Shown here one piece after another: positions 36,453 to 47,696 of a DNA stretch of 64,000 bases. Positions within the stretch are counted from its first letter, which is position 1, and each line of letters starts with the position of its first letter. This stretch comes from Bidens hawaiensis (lineage: Eukaryota; Streptophyta; Magnoliopsida; Asterales; Asteraceae): contig JAIQDT010000832.1 of the NCBI GenBank assembly GCA_021521415.1, positions 62,001-126,000 on the forward strand. The letters are read 5' to 3'. Made by a program: the position numbers and the translations under genes. The notes beneath the pieces were generated by a model. It was not told the origin of the DNA, made no database searches, and worked only from the letters and a program-made list of their open reading frames with translations.

Positions 36453-38417
36453 TGTGACATCTGCCCCGATCCGACCCGACCCAGGTACCCGTTTCTCTGA
36501 TCCGATCTCTTTCTTTTATGATTTAATATTTATTTATACTTATATTTTACTTTTAATAATAATATATATTTTCCTTCCCGCCTCTTTCTCTCTCTTTCTT
36601 TCCGCCGTCCCGTCCCCCTTCTTCTCTCTTTCCGCCTTCTTTTCCCTCTTGTCGCCGTCCCGCCCTTAAGCCTTGAACCCGTCCTTTGTTCCTTCCCGCC
36701 TAAGGTTGTCTGCGCAGCTCCACGCGCCAGACTCCTTACAAGGAAGCCTGCGTGAAGACCATCTGTTCCAGCGATACGCGAGACGAACTCTTCTCGCAGC
36801 GCGCTAAGAATTGTAATTCTTCTCGCAGCGCGCTAAGAACGGTAGTTCTTCCCGCGACGCGCTAAGGATTGTAGTTCTTCTCGCAGCGCGCTAAGAATAG
36901 TAGTTCATCCCTCGACGCGCGAAGAATTATAGTTCTTCCCGCGGCGCGCTAGGAATTGTAGTTCCTCCCGCGGCGCGCTAAGAAATGTGATTCTTCCCGC
37001 GGCGCGCCTTAGCCTTCTCGCGCTAACCCCTTTGAGTTTTCTTCTGTTTAATCTAGCCGTTTGCTTTTGTGTTGTCTTACCTTCTGTGCTGTTGACCTGA
37101 CCTATTTTATGTCTGAAAAGCCACTTTTGGCGCAGCATGCGCACCAACCCCATTGGTTGACAGAAAAAGTGACTGACATTATCTTTTGAGATCTGCTTTT
37201 CCATGCTTGACCAGTACCTTTATCTGACCCGCCCATGCCTGTTTACCGTTCCCTGTCAGCTTTTCTCTTGTCCCCTGCAGCTGCCATATCTTTTGATATC
37301 TTTTGCTTTTGGAATCTTTTGCTTTTTGAGATCTTTTCCCCTTTTTCTAGGGATTGTGTTCCCTAGGGTTTCTCTATAAATAATAATGCTAATTTCCTAA
37401 CACTACACACACAAAGCACTTAAACTCTCATGTTCTCTCTTGCTCCTTGCCGTTGTTCTTCCTCTGCCGTCTCCTCTCTCCTTGCCTCCGTCTTCCTCCC
37501 TGTTCTGCCCTGCTTTTCCGGTAATATATAATATATATTATATAATAATTTACTTATTAATTATGCTAACTTGTAATCAAGACTTAAAACAAATCATTAA
37601 AACAATAATCTTGTTTATAGGTTAACTTGTGCTTGTTTAAAGTTGGTTCTTGCTTTATCTTACACCGCATCGTTTATCATGTGAGTAATCTCGTACCTAA
37701 TCCCTTTTTATTTTTAATGTTTCGGGATGTTCATGTGTTCGTACAAACTTGAGTCTTAAACTTGTTTATGAACTTTAGTCGCGCAGTATCCCATGTGTTG
37801 AGGACGTTTACTTGGCTGTTTATTTGTATGTGTGTATCATTAACCGCTTTGTTCGGCCTATTCCGCAGTTTTCATGGATCCATTAGATGAACACGGGAGA
37901 CCTATCGTTTACGGTTTTCTTTGTTTACACTTGCACAGATGTTTTCTTGTTTTTGTGCTCATTTGGGAGCACGGATTGAACTATGAACTATGAGCTATGA
38001 TCTATTTAGGCTTGATCACAATCTGATTGCACCCTTGTTAAACACCAGACAGACACGTGTTGCGCGCAGATTTATTATTATCTACGTATTGTATTAAACT
38101 TGATTTCTCACCAACACGCAAGTGTTTGACGTTTTATTTTAACACATGTTCAGGTTTGCAGTAGCTGTTTTGGAGTTCGAGGACACGTAGGAAGTTTTCT
38201 TTATTTTGGACCTAGATTAAAATGTATCAAGACAAGTTATTGCTGTTCGAATATTATGATTTATAATATATTGATTTATGATGATTTATGTTATCTTGTT
38301 ACATTGCGCGTGCGCGAATGAATGTATTTATTAAATATTGACACCCAATAGTGTCACGAGTAATGAAACAATATGTGGCGCCCCGATGTATAATCCGCCT
38401 TTAGTCGGGGTGTTACA
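36453..38417 (+). repeat. LTR 3 of the tandem gypsy array
   Basis: 1965 bp. Private changes are T at 37650 and A in TTTAGTCGGGG near the 3' end. It is followed by the CTAGT duplication. Confidence 0.95.
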
Positions 38418-38486
38418 CTAGTCATACGCAAACCCGGTTCTAAACCTAAACCCAGGTATTTGAAAAACCTGATTTGTGCAGCTCTA

Positions 38487-39618
38487 GTCCTGGTCTTCAT
38501 GTTTACTCGGCCCTTGTATACTTCCAAAACTCTCATATTAACAGCGGATTATTCTTAGCATTTTGGCATATAACTGATTTCAATTTCAATTATTAAATAT
38601 CCTCCTTGGTCCATACCTTTTTATCGAAGTAGCTCATACAATAATTGAATATGATAAAAATAGTATGAAAAGATTCATATAGAATTTCTTTATTATTTTT
38701 TCAAGATAACAATATAAATTCTTAACTTAATATCACTCACAAAACACAATGTCGTTTTTTTAGTTACCCAATAATATATATTTAATTATTTAGAAATGAT
38801 TTAGAATCCGACTAAAGTTACACCCTGGTTATATTAAGCTATTGCCATTGTTAGTTTTAAAAAAATATCGTAAATTTATACACCTTCTATCGTCTAGTTA
38901 CTACTTAGCTTCTCTTCAATAGTATAAATCAACTATCAGCTGCATCAAAATCATCGTTAGAATGTTTCTTAAGCAGCGATTTAGGTAACTTTACAAAAAC
39001 AACTCGCTTCATAAAGGTAAAATGCAACGTGTAAACTTGTAGTGCGACTAAAACTCTTGTAGATTAGACATTTTAGATATGATATGTATAGAAAATGATT
39101 ATATGCATATCATAGTCGTTATGTCGTGCATGATGAAATGCGGGGGTGCAACACATCTTTCTTGATAGCGCGCAAGACATAAGGTAGATATCATATACTA
39201 TCCACTTAGCATTTATTTCATGTGTTTTTCTATACAGTCATCCAGGGTGATAGATAATACATGAGTAAAATTAGTTGATAGACGATCGTAAGTCATAACT
39301 ATAAATGTTAGAGCGACTACTTTCGTGACCTCCCACTATCATTTTAACATCGTTTTCTTGTAGCGGCCATAGATGATCATAAACTTGTACATATACATGA
39401 AATTTGCACCGAAAATAAACCAAGAGGTTTTGTTTCTTCATTAGATATGCATCAACTTTCTTTACAAAGAGATTAAATAATCAACTTATAAAACTGCCAA
39501 TAAAAAGCAGCTCTCAAAACTGGTTATAACTTGTAACACATAATATATGCTAAACACAATAAAAAAATGAACCAATAAGTCACGTTAATTTCCGAGTCAT
39601 AATTTTAACTTGATCAGC
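38487..39618. other. AT-rich intergenic DNA and IQM 3' side
   Basis: No gene recognised. The part nearest 39618 is probably the 3' UTR of the minus-strand IQM gene. Confidence 0.4.
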
Positions 39619-41792
39619 TTAGCTAGTTGTAGCCACAGCAGTCCTAGGGCTCGGAAGGCCCATGTACGAAAGCCTTGGTGAGAGCCGAACCTTTGGGCTC
39701 GGTCTTGGTGACGGGACAGGCCCATAAGCCGCAAAGTTTGTAGCACCAACCCGAGGAGACAAGTTGACCTGTTCAAGAGCCCGGGATTGCAACTCGGCTG
39801 GATAGTCACGAACACATCCGATTCGTGGCCCTGTTCCTGATGTCCATTTGCATGACAAACGGCTAGCCAAAGTAGGCGTACAAAGGATGTCAACTCGTCT
39901 AGGAGGAATAACAATCGGTTTAGGTTTCGATTCGGGCTCAGGCACCTTAAACGAAAAGCCCACGCTCACGTTATCGTCATCAACCGAACATCTCTGCATT
40001 ATAAGTTGTAATAAGAATCAAGAACTCAAACTACTATAAGTGTACAAATTATTAATCCTTAAGAAAATGAATATATTTATACCTTTACGTTTGTAAGATC
40101 AACATGGTTTTGTTCCAAGAAACAAATAAATTCCCTAAAGTTTTCTTCAGTTGGGAGGTAATGACCACTGTAAGGCCATATGGCCTCGAGAACACCGCCG
40201 TGCGCGACTAACCGTCCAGAGGCGGTGGTGGCCCCACCGGCTAGAAAACTTGAATGTTGAAAAAGGCCTTTCTTTTTTTGGCTAACATACAAGTTCCTTG
40301 TAGTGCTTAAAACAAATATCCATTTTGAACCTTCAATGGTCTCCAATGGTAAACCGCTTTGACGGAAAACAAGCTTCCCATTCTCGACTATCACTTCGTA
40401 TTGTTCTCGTTCGTTCTGTTGAATATGAAGAATACGACAATGATTAAGGTTATGGAGTTTTAAGGTTGTGTTTAGGAAAATGAGCGTGGAATGCGACTTA
40501 CGGGTCCTAAATATTTGATGCATTGACGTTGTAGATGTGACCTCGGACACTTTTTGAGGTTTACTTTTTTGCCATCTCCGACGTCCAACCTTCATATTTC
40601 AAGAATATAAAAAGGTTAGTCTGAGTCTGTTGTTGGTTATAGTTATTATTATTTGATTTATCGTCTGCTTTTAAGTTTGTTTCTTAGCCATTTTCTACAT
40701 CTGACTTGAATATTATGATGTTATTAATGTTATATCATTATCTTTTACATGCAATCTTTTTATATAAAAAAATTTGATACTCATTTATTCAATACACAGA
40801 AAATATTGTTATTATTGATTACAAGTTCTTACCAGTAGAAAAATGGTTGGCTGCTTTCGCTTTCGAACCAGATATCATAATACATGTGCAAGTTGTGGCC
40901 ATAACGATGTCGTGGATCAATCTGCAAGAACAATTACGAACAGATCATCAGACAAAATCCGAAAAAAGTATTTCAAGAAATCAACAAATTAGCATAAAAT
41001 CAAGCCTAAAAGGTTTTCGGTGCTTACAGCTTCAAGCCAATGTTGTAAGGCCAGTTTTTGAGCCTTTTCATTCTTTGACAACCCCTTTCCAACCTTAGCA
41101 GCCCGGGTCCGAGCCCTGGCCCACCGAGACACCGCGGTCTCATGCTTCTCTACATTAAAAAAGGAAACCGAGCTTCGATCCAAAGCCGCAAAGTCCAAAG
41201 CCTTCCACCTACAAAACATCAAAAAGTTTAGAAAACATATTTTGATAATGTTAAAACTTTAAAGTGAACAAAATAAGTAAATAATATGAGGATTAACTAA
41301 CTAAATAACTAACCATAACTCTTCAATAACAACAGCACAATCGGCTAAATTTCTTCGAGTCCGATAACTCTTGTAAATTTTCTGAACCGTAGTGGCTGCA
41401 GCATTGAGTTCACTAACGGGCCGAGGCGAAAAGAACACAACGGGCTCAGGAACAAGATTTGCCGGCCCCACATGGCCCGTTTCAATATTCGAGTTTTCAG
41501 GTTCGGGCTTTCTAAAATCCTGAACCAAATTCTTGAAAGAAAGAGAGGTTTCAAGCATTATCTTTAACGGTTCACAGGTGTTTAAACTGATTGAATTCCT
41601 TCTGGTTCTAGGACTAGAATCTTGCAAACCACCGGATATTTTTACGCTACTTTCGGGTTCTGTTTCGGGTTTCTTGAAGCTATCGGATCGTAATCGATTC
41701 TCAAGGTTATTAATATCATATGGTAGATCTAAAAACCCATGTCTTAAGATTACTTCCCAAGCTGATGATAAAAATGACAAGGATAAACCCAT
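39619..41792 (-). CDS. IQ-motif calmodulin-binding protein, IQM family
   Basis: Six coding exons (minus): 41314-41792, 41028-41208, 40833-40921, 40502-40589, 40083-40415 and 39619-39993, GT-AG throughout, 514 residues, the normal IQM size. An IQ-like motif lies near residues 133-150 ([12 protein letters not shown]), the expected calmodulin site. The family core follows: [50 protein letters not shown], then [23 protein letters not shown] and [15 protein letters not shown]. The intron at 40416-40501 can also be read as open frame in another phase, which misleads simple ORF calling; the spliced frame gives the family sequence ([24 protein letters not shown]). Known members bind calmodulin and act in stomatal, flowering or stress responses; the role of this one is not shown. 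Confidence 0.92.
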
Positions 41793-42275
41793 ACCAGTTT
41801 AATATGCCCTGCACAATCATAATCAAACTTAATAAATTAGTGATGATTAAACCATAAATTATTATTTTAAAAAAAAGAAAGATATTAAATTGCTTTTGTG
41901 AGGACACAAGGGACGACTTTTTTTTGTCTAAGCATGCAATAATTATACAATACTGCCAATAATTGAACATTAACTAATCACGTAAAACACACATAACCTT
42001 TAATAAAGATCAAATTTTTTATCAAGAAATCATGACACCCAATTGAAAACAAAAGACACCCAATTGAGTTACCATCATGATGAATCAAACCCAGAAAGGA
42101 AAACCAAAAACACTCACCTTGGATCAAGATTCCAGAATCTTGAAACACTTGCTCTGTTTTTGTATAAACTTGTACAATAATGGAGTTGAATGTCTGTGTG
42201 CTTGGTGCTTGTCTGTTTATGATGATGGATGATGATGATGAATATGATGACAAATCTCAGCCTCAGCTATTTATA
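41793..42275 (-). promoter_or_regulatory. IQM leader intron and TATA box
   Basis: A TATA box (minus TATAAATA, 42268-42275) precedes a probable leader exon whose donor is CCAAG|GTGAG (exon end 42118). The acceptor TGTGCAG ends at 41809, 17 bases before the start codon. The 309-bp leader intron is inferred from good splice signals. Confidence 0.6.
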
Positions 42276-45257
42276 CAACAACCCTTGTGGAAAAATATTT
42301 AACACACGCACACACGTCTTTGAATTGTTTTTACTGGTGTAAAAGATTGACTGTATAAAAAATAATGGTTTTGACTTATGGAAATGGGATTTCAAACCCT
42401 GGGTGCACGTTTCTGGTGATTCAAAGCTTGAGAATGTGGAATGCACTTTTTATTTTATTTCGTATAAAGTTTGCTTCTTTATCTGTGTATGGATTTTGAA
42501 GATAGACACATATACATATATATAAATAATGGAGTAGATAGATAGATTGAAAATGGTCAAAGAAAGGAAGCTGGATCTGGGTTTCATGAAAACTCGTACA
42601 GCTATGAATTGCATGTGGGGTAATGGGTTCACTATTTACGTATTTATTAGTGATTTCAGATATTTCTTTTCTCTATATACGGTATGGTACAGATATCGTA
42701 CCTGTATTGGTACCGAACAAATAAATACGGTATGTTAGTTGATATTCACTTTTCTAAAATCGGTATTTTTGGTATCGGTGCTTGCCTGCTTGGTGTTCCA
42801 AAAATCCTGACTAAGCGCCGATTAATCGTTAGTTCTTACTTCATTGATTAATTTTGGGCTAATCGGTTAATGATCTAATCCAACCAAAATCAGGATTAAC
42901 CGGACTTAAGCAGCTTATCCTGATAAGGTTCTGGCCAGTGTGGCGTTTTCCAGCGAGATTCCGGCCAAAATGTGTTTGTGTTTGTGTATGTGTAGAACTG
43001 AAAATTATATATAGAAATGTGTGTGTGTGTGTGTCTAAACTGAAAAGCATACATTAAAGTTCGATCCGATTAATCGTGATGAATCTCGATTAATCGCTAG
43101 TCCCCACCGCTCGACTAACGAAGTTTACAACACTGCGACGGTACCGGTATTTATTTTTCAGTATATGATAATGATTCTCATCCCTAGTAAAAATTGACTT
43201 AAAACAAGATATTTTGTACCGATTTAGCCCATTTGACACTCATTATGTACTAGTTTTTGTATTGATTTGTCCTATTTGGTACCCATACCAAAAGCAATAG
43301 AGATTAGGCCCGAGGAAAAAAGATCCAAAGTGAGTACCTTAACCAATTAACTATATACTACCCGTTTGGGCATGGTACTAACTAGGAAATGGATTCCTAA
43401 ACTGGCGCCTTATATCACTGCAAAACAATAAGGAATTCATATTACAAATCTTACTTGAGCCGCTTGTTTTTTTTATCATAAGCTTGTGATAAATTTGGTA
43501 AGGTATTCGATACACAATTTTGTTTATATTCGTCTATTCGGTATTGGTATTTTCTATGCCCAGTTTAGGTATTTAATTATTTGTTTCAAGTGGTATTTAT
43601 TTAAATTTTGGTAATTTATCTAGAAAATTATGTTAATTGACTTGAAATAGGAATAATACGGTGAGCCTGCACATGAATAATAATGGTATTAAAGCGTGTG
43701 ATTTGAAATAAAAATTTGACAAAAGAATACAATAAAAATAGTACCTAAGAATGAACATCAACAAGTGGATAGATGGTATAAAAATAAAATAAAAAAAGAG
43801 TTGAATTTAATATAGATATTATAATAGGCTTTGTTTTGTTGAGGTTGAGTTTGAATTTGAATAATATGGAGGCTGTTGAAAGCTTGAGGTTCTTTGACAA
43901 TGGCGTAAACAGAGGAGACGCATCCGGCATCCTGTTGGCAAGACTCGAAACACACATAGGCTCTGTTTTCCAATTTTGACTATTATTATAAAATAACCAG
44001 AATCTATCTATTCATATTTATATTAATGTCATAAAAAAATATTATGTGTTACTTTTTGATTGTTTTTCACTCCCTCTCAAGTCACCACGTTACTTGATTT
44101 GTGATTTAAGATTTCTCATGTATTTAACCTGAATTCGCATATACGGGTCTTACAAAACTCTGATAATCCTTAAACGAGTTATAACATCTCATTTATTTGT
44201 GAAATAACTCATTAATCATCAAATAATGGTTTTCGCGGGTCATGGGTCTTACCAAACCCAAATATCTGTTAAACAGATTATAACTCTCGTTTTTTTGTGA
44301 AACACTTTCATCATCGAATCCTAATTTAATTTCTCTCATTTACATATTCTTTTTTATCGGTCTACCATCTCCATTATCGGTTAACTTTTAATTACCCCAC
44401 CCACCATCGTCAACCTCCCTTCTCATGCATCAACCACTGTCGTGACCTACATCAACCGCCATATTTTCACAAGACAAATAATTGTGTTCATGTTTGTTCG
44501 TTTAAAAATCAACGTGTGCATGTTTGTTTATGTTTGTTCGTTACAAATTTAATAAACATAACAAATTAATATATATCTATTAAGTCAAAACAAAACTGCA
44601 TTAAACAATAAAACAAAAATATAAAATAGCAAAACGATTAAAATAAAAATCTAAATAAACATATAAAATACATTTATTTTTACAATGAGTCCTGTTTAGT
44701 GTGGATCTACATTCCACCTGAATATAGCTAGGATAGAATGCAGATGGTCTGGGTGGAGGTTCTTTGTTGGTGACCCACATGCCATGTCACGTTCAATGTT
44801 TTGGCGGATCTGCACCTGATAAGTTAAAGAGTCAGGCATGAAACGTTAAATAATTGGGAGCGGTTGAAATCCTGTTACAGAAAAACTCGGAAAACATGTT
44901 ATAGAAAAACTTGTAGTTAAACTAGGCCGGCTCCGAGAAAGCTAAAAAAATTTTAGACCGAAAGGCGAAATTTTTTTTGGGTCTTAAATAAAAGGAGTAT
45001 TTTGTTGGGATTAAACAACTTAATTTTTATATGGGTTTATTTTGTTATAACTGAGTTGTGTAAAATTTTTGGTATAAAATAGGATTAAACATGTCTCAAA
45101 CGAGAGTGGAACCCACAACCTTTGGGTTGAGAGTAATACATGTTTGTCACTAGACCAAACTAATTGTTATGTAGTTAAGTTAAAACACTAAATATACATA
45201 TAATTTTAATAAAAATACATATAATTTACAAAAATAAAATAAAATCCAGGCCTACGG
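42276..45257. other. Intergenic DNA with weak repeat traces
   Basis: About 3 kb without a supported gene. There are ATACGG/GGTACC words near 42680-42780 and 43130-43170, GATTAATCG words near 42820-43090, and GTTCATGTTTGTTCG words near 44480-44540. These are likely remains of MITE-type repeats. A GT/AC-rich tract lies at about 43018-43034. Confidence 0.4.
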
Positions 45258-46074
45258 TGTGACACCCGGTAAATTCCCAATCCCTTAAACCAAGTAATCA
45301 ACCTAAATATTAGGTAATTATGTTATATGCGCCTTGCGCGAGCGCGCCATATTAGAATCAGCGCGTGCATATTATGTGCGCCCTGCGCGAGCGCGCCATG
45401 TTAAGAACCAGCGTGGGCATATGTTATATGCGCCATGCGCGAATGTTTTGGCTTTATGTTTTCATGTACCTTAACGTTATGTTGTCTAATGGGTTGACCA
45501 TCCCGCATGATGCTAAGGCGGGTGCATCCTAAATCGTTTATGCGCGTGCGGAAGGGAACTAACCTCCCCGCATGGCGGGAACATTGAGAGCTAGTTTGTC
45601 TGAAGCTCCAAGATGGAATTGACTTCAACATAACTGATCACTATGTTGAATTACCAAGACCACCTGGAGAATCTACAAATGAAACTCAATGTCCCTAACT
45701 GCGAGAAGGTTACGCACCTACCCGCAGCAAAGAAATGTCCTTCACGCAGAAAGCTATGCGCACAAAGTGATACGCACAGAACACTTAGTCTATTCTCCAG
45801 ATGTAAGGAGATTACTCCCGCCCAAAAGGAAACAGTAGCGTGTTTCAGAGATTTTCCACTTTTTACTGTACACTGACAAAAGTACCTGAAAAAGCACACT
45901 GTAACATGAAAAGTCAACTGTCAGCCACCCTATTCTCACCAACCCCAGACCTGCATGTCCTGACCAAATCAAATCAAATCTTTTATCCACTACTCCACTT
46001 TTAAATAAATAATAATAATTTCCATACCTTATCATCATTACACCTAGATATGAAAAGATTACAATCCCCTAAAG

Positions 46075-46110
46075 CAAGGGATTGTGTTCCCTTGAGTTTG
46101 CCTATAAATA
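46075..46110 (+). promoter_or_regulatory. Core promoter of the young element
   Basis: The perfect dyad CAAGGGA-TTGTGT-TCCCTTG (46075-46094) lies eight bases before TATAAATA (46103-46110). The same arrangement occurs in the 3' LTR (52991-53010, TATA 53019-53026) and, with a compensated base pair, in the tandem gypsy array. Confidence 0.7.
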
Positions 46111-46644
46111 TGTAACCTAAATTATCACCCAAAACGCACTTCAAACTTCTCTCTTAAGAACAGCAACTTGCACTAATCATCTCCCAAGCATCCGTTGTTT
46201 TCGTTTCCGATCCTGTTACCAGGTAAGCCAAGAATATAGCCTTGAGATCTGCTTTCCAACCCTTATATTCTCCTAATTCTTGATCTTAATATATATACTT
46301 CTTGTTATTTAATCGTATTCTAGACCTTCAATTCAAAGGCCAACACCAAGAAAACCCGAATCTCGATTAATCCCTTAACAAGAACCACAGGTGAGTCTCA
46401 CAGCCCCTATTTTCACTGTTTTCACTGTTTTTAAACTGTTTTCGGGGCGAGGGACACGTACTTAAATAATGTTTTATCATGGTATACTTACAAGCTATGC
46501 AAGCGATTATGTGTTTAAATTATATTTCATGATGAGCAATGCGAACGGTTATCTAAGGTTTTCGATGTATGTGCGCTAGAACTCGAGTAAGTGATCACTT
46601 TACCATTGGAACTCTAAGGGTAGGGACTGCTGGTTTGATCCACC

Positions 46645-46935
46645 CACTCGTAGGGGTCGCACCTCTTTGCATGGACGAGTGCCTAGTATGGTCATGGGGC
46701 AGTACTATGGGTTTGAGCCCGCTCGTAGGGGTCGCGCCTCTTTGCATGGACGAGCGCCTTGTTTTCCGGCACAACGTCCGCGCGTAACCCGCGGGACGGA
46801 ATTATTGATTAGCTCGTAGGGGCAGCGCCTCTTTGCATAGACGAGCACGGTTTTTCAGAAATGTCCACGCGTAAACCGCGGGACGGCATTATATTATTTA
46901 GCTCGTAGTGGCAGCGCCACTTTGCATGGACGAGC
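46645..46935 (+). other. Four covarying hairpins in the LTR
   Basis: Hairpins at 46645-46681, 46720-46756, 46812-46846 and 46901-46935. Each has an outer stem of CACTCGT or (C)GCTCGT type, an inner six-pair stem, a three-base loop (CGC or AGC) and an invariant 3' bulge around TTGCATGG/TTGCATAG. Inner pairs change together: AGGGGT/ACCTCT, AGGGGT/GCCTCT, AGGGGC/GCCTCT, AGTGGC/GCCACT. They lie about 540-830 bp after the TATA box, so in transcribed R/U5. The same array is at 53561-53851 in the 3' LTR. Confidence 0.75.
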
Positions 46936-47486
46936 ACACTTCCGGTAATGATCGCGCGTAGCCCGCGGAACGACTTTTATCAGAAATATGTGTCAGATCT
47001 ATGTTTTCATATGGATTATCAAGTATATGTTTAGACATGAAATCAGAAATGTGTTTCAATATGATTTTATCAAGACTATGATGCAATGCGATTTATATAG
47101 TTACAAAAACTTGTGAACTCACTCAGTTTATACTGATTCAAATGTTTTTACGTGTCTTTCAGGAGATAACTAGGTAGCGCATGGAGTCACACTTAGAGCA
47201 CCTCACGCTGAACATCTAAAATTAGCTTTTTGGAAGATTTTAGTTCTATCCCTTCGATGCGCGTAGTTGTTCCCGCCGCGCAAGGGGATAGGGCGTGGAA
47301 ATCTTCAACAGTTTTATACTTGGATGTTTTTATGTAATTTTTAAACAATGTAATGTATTTGTATTAAACATTTTTATGCGCAACGAAAATCTTACTATAA
47401 ATGTTTGCAATGGCCCGTGCTTAATTATCAATCCCCACTCGCGCGCGCCCGGCTGTTTCCGCCGCTCAGGGCCGGGTGTGACAGAT

Positions 47487-47498
47487 TGGTATCAGAGC
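47487..47498 (+). promoter_or_regulatory. Primer binding site of the young element
   Basis: TGGTATCAGAGC, three bases after the LTR, complementary to initiator tRNA-Met. Confidence 0.9.
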
Positions 47499-47696
47499 AC
47501 TGGTTATAGCGAACTAGGAAAAGAAGTTTTAACCTAGACTATAACCGTTGGGGGAAATCGCATGAAATATTTTCAAAAGAAACTATACACACACTTAGGA
47601 ACACGGGTCACACAGTGTCTAGTAAATAAAGAAAAACATTATGTGCTCAGAATACATGCGCTAAGATTGATATGTTTTCACTCTTTTAAAGCGAGA

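Larger units (their letters stand above)
21914..38417 (+). mobile_element. Tandem Ty3/gypsy array, LTR-int-LTR-int-LTR
   Basis: Three LTRs (21914-23877, 29183-31147, 36453-38417) alternate with two 5305-bp internal regions (23878-29182, 31148-36452). The repeat period is 7269-7270 bp. CTAGT flanks only the outside of the array (21909-21913 and 38418-38422), so it came from one insertion that later duplicated, or from insertion of an already tandem DNA copy. Each unit has a primer site, leader hairpins, a gag-pol frame with two stops and a polypurine tract. By eye the internal regions differ at about ten positions. Domain order and the C-terminal chromodomain-like region suggest a chromovirus, perhaps Tekay/Del-type. 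Confidence 0.93.
21382..38486. mobile_element. hAT-like MITE hosting the gypsy array
   Basis: Two arms, 21382-21913 and 38423-38486, are the ends of one small element of about 600 bp. It begins TAGAGGTG and ends GCTCTA, is rich in ACCCGAA/AACCGG words, and is flanked by GTCCTGGT on both sides (21374-21381 and 38487-38494), a perfect 8-bp duplication as made by hAT transposases. The tandem gypsy array is inserted between the arms. No transposase is present. Confidence 0.75.
45258..47483 (+). repeat. 5' LTR of the young gypsy element
   Basis: TGTGACACCCGG to GGCCGGGTGTGACA, 2226 bp. Contains the core promoter, a probable spliced leader region (GT-like donors near 46222 and 46390), four hairpins and a U5 end hairpin. 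Confidence 0.95.

Noticed and set aside
21914..38417. Two independent adjacent gypsy insertions
   Set aside because: No target duplication exists at the inner junctions, one LTR is shared and both units carry identical stops.
40416..40501. Continuous open frame through the IQM region suggesting no intron there
   Set aside because: The frame through 40416-40501 gives non-family sequence, while splicing at GT-AG restores the conserved IQM residues on both sides.
47562..47696. Upstream in-frame start giving a 1525-residue polyprotein
   Set aside because: The 45 extra residues show no gag similarity; the start at 47697 matches the gag start of the other family.
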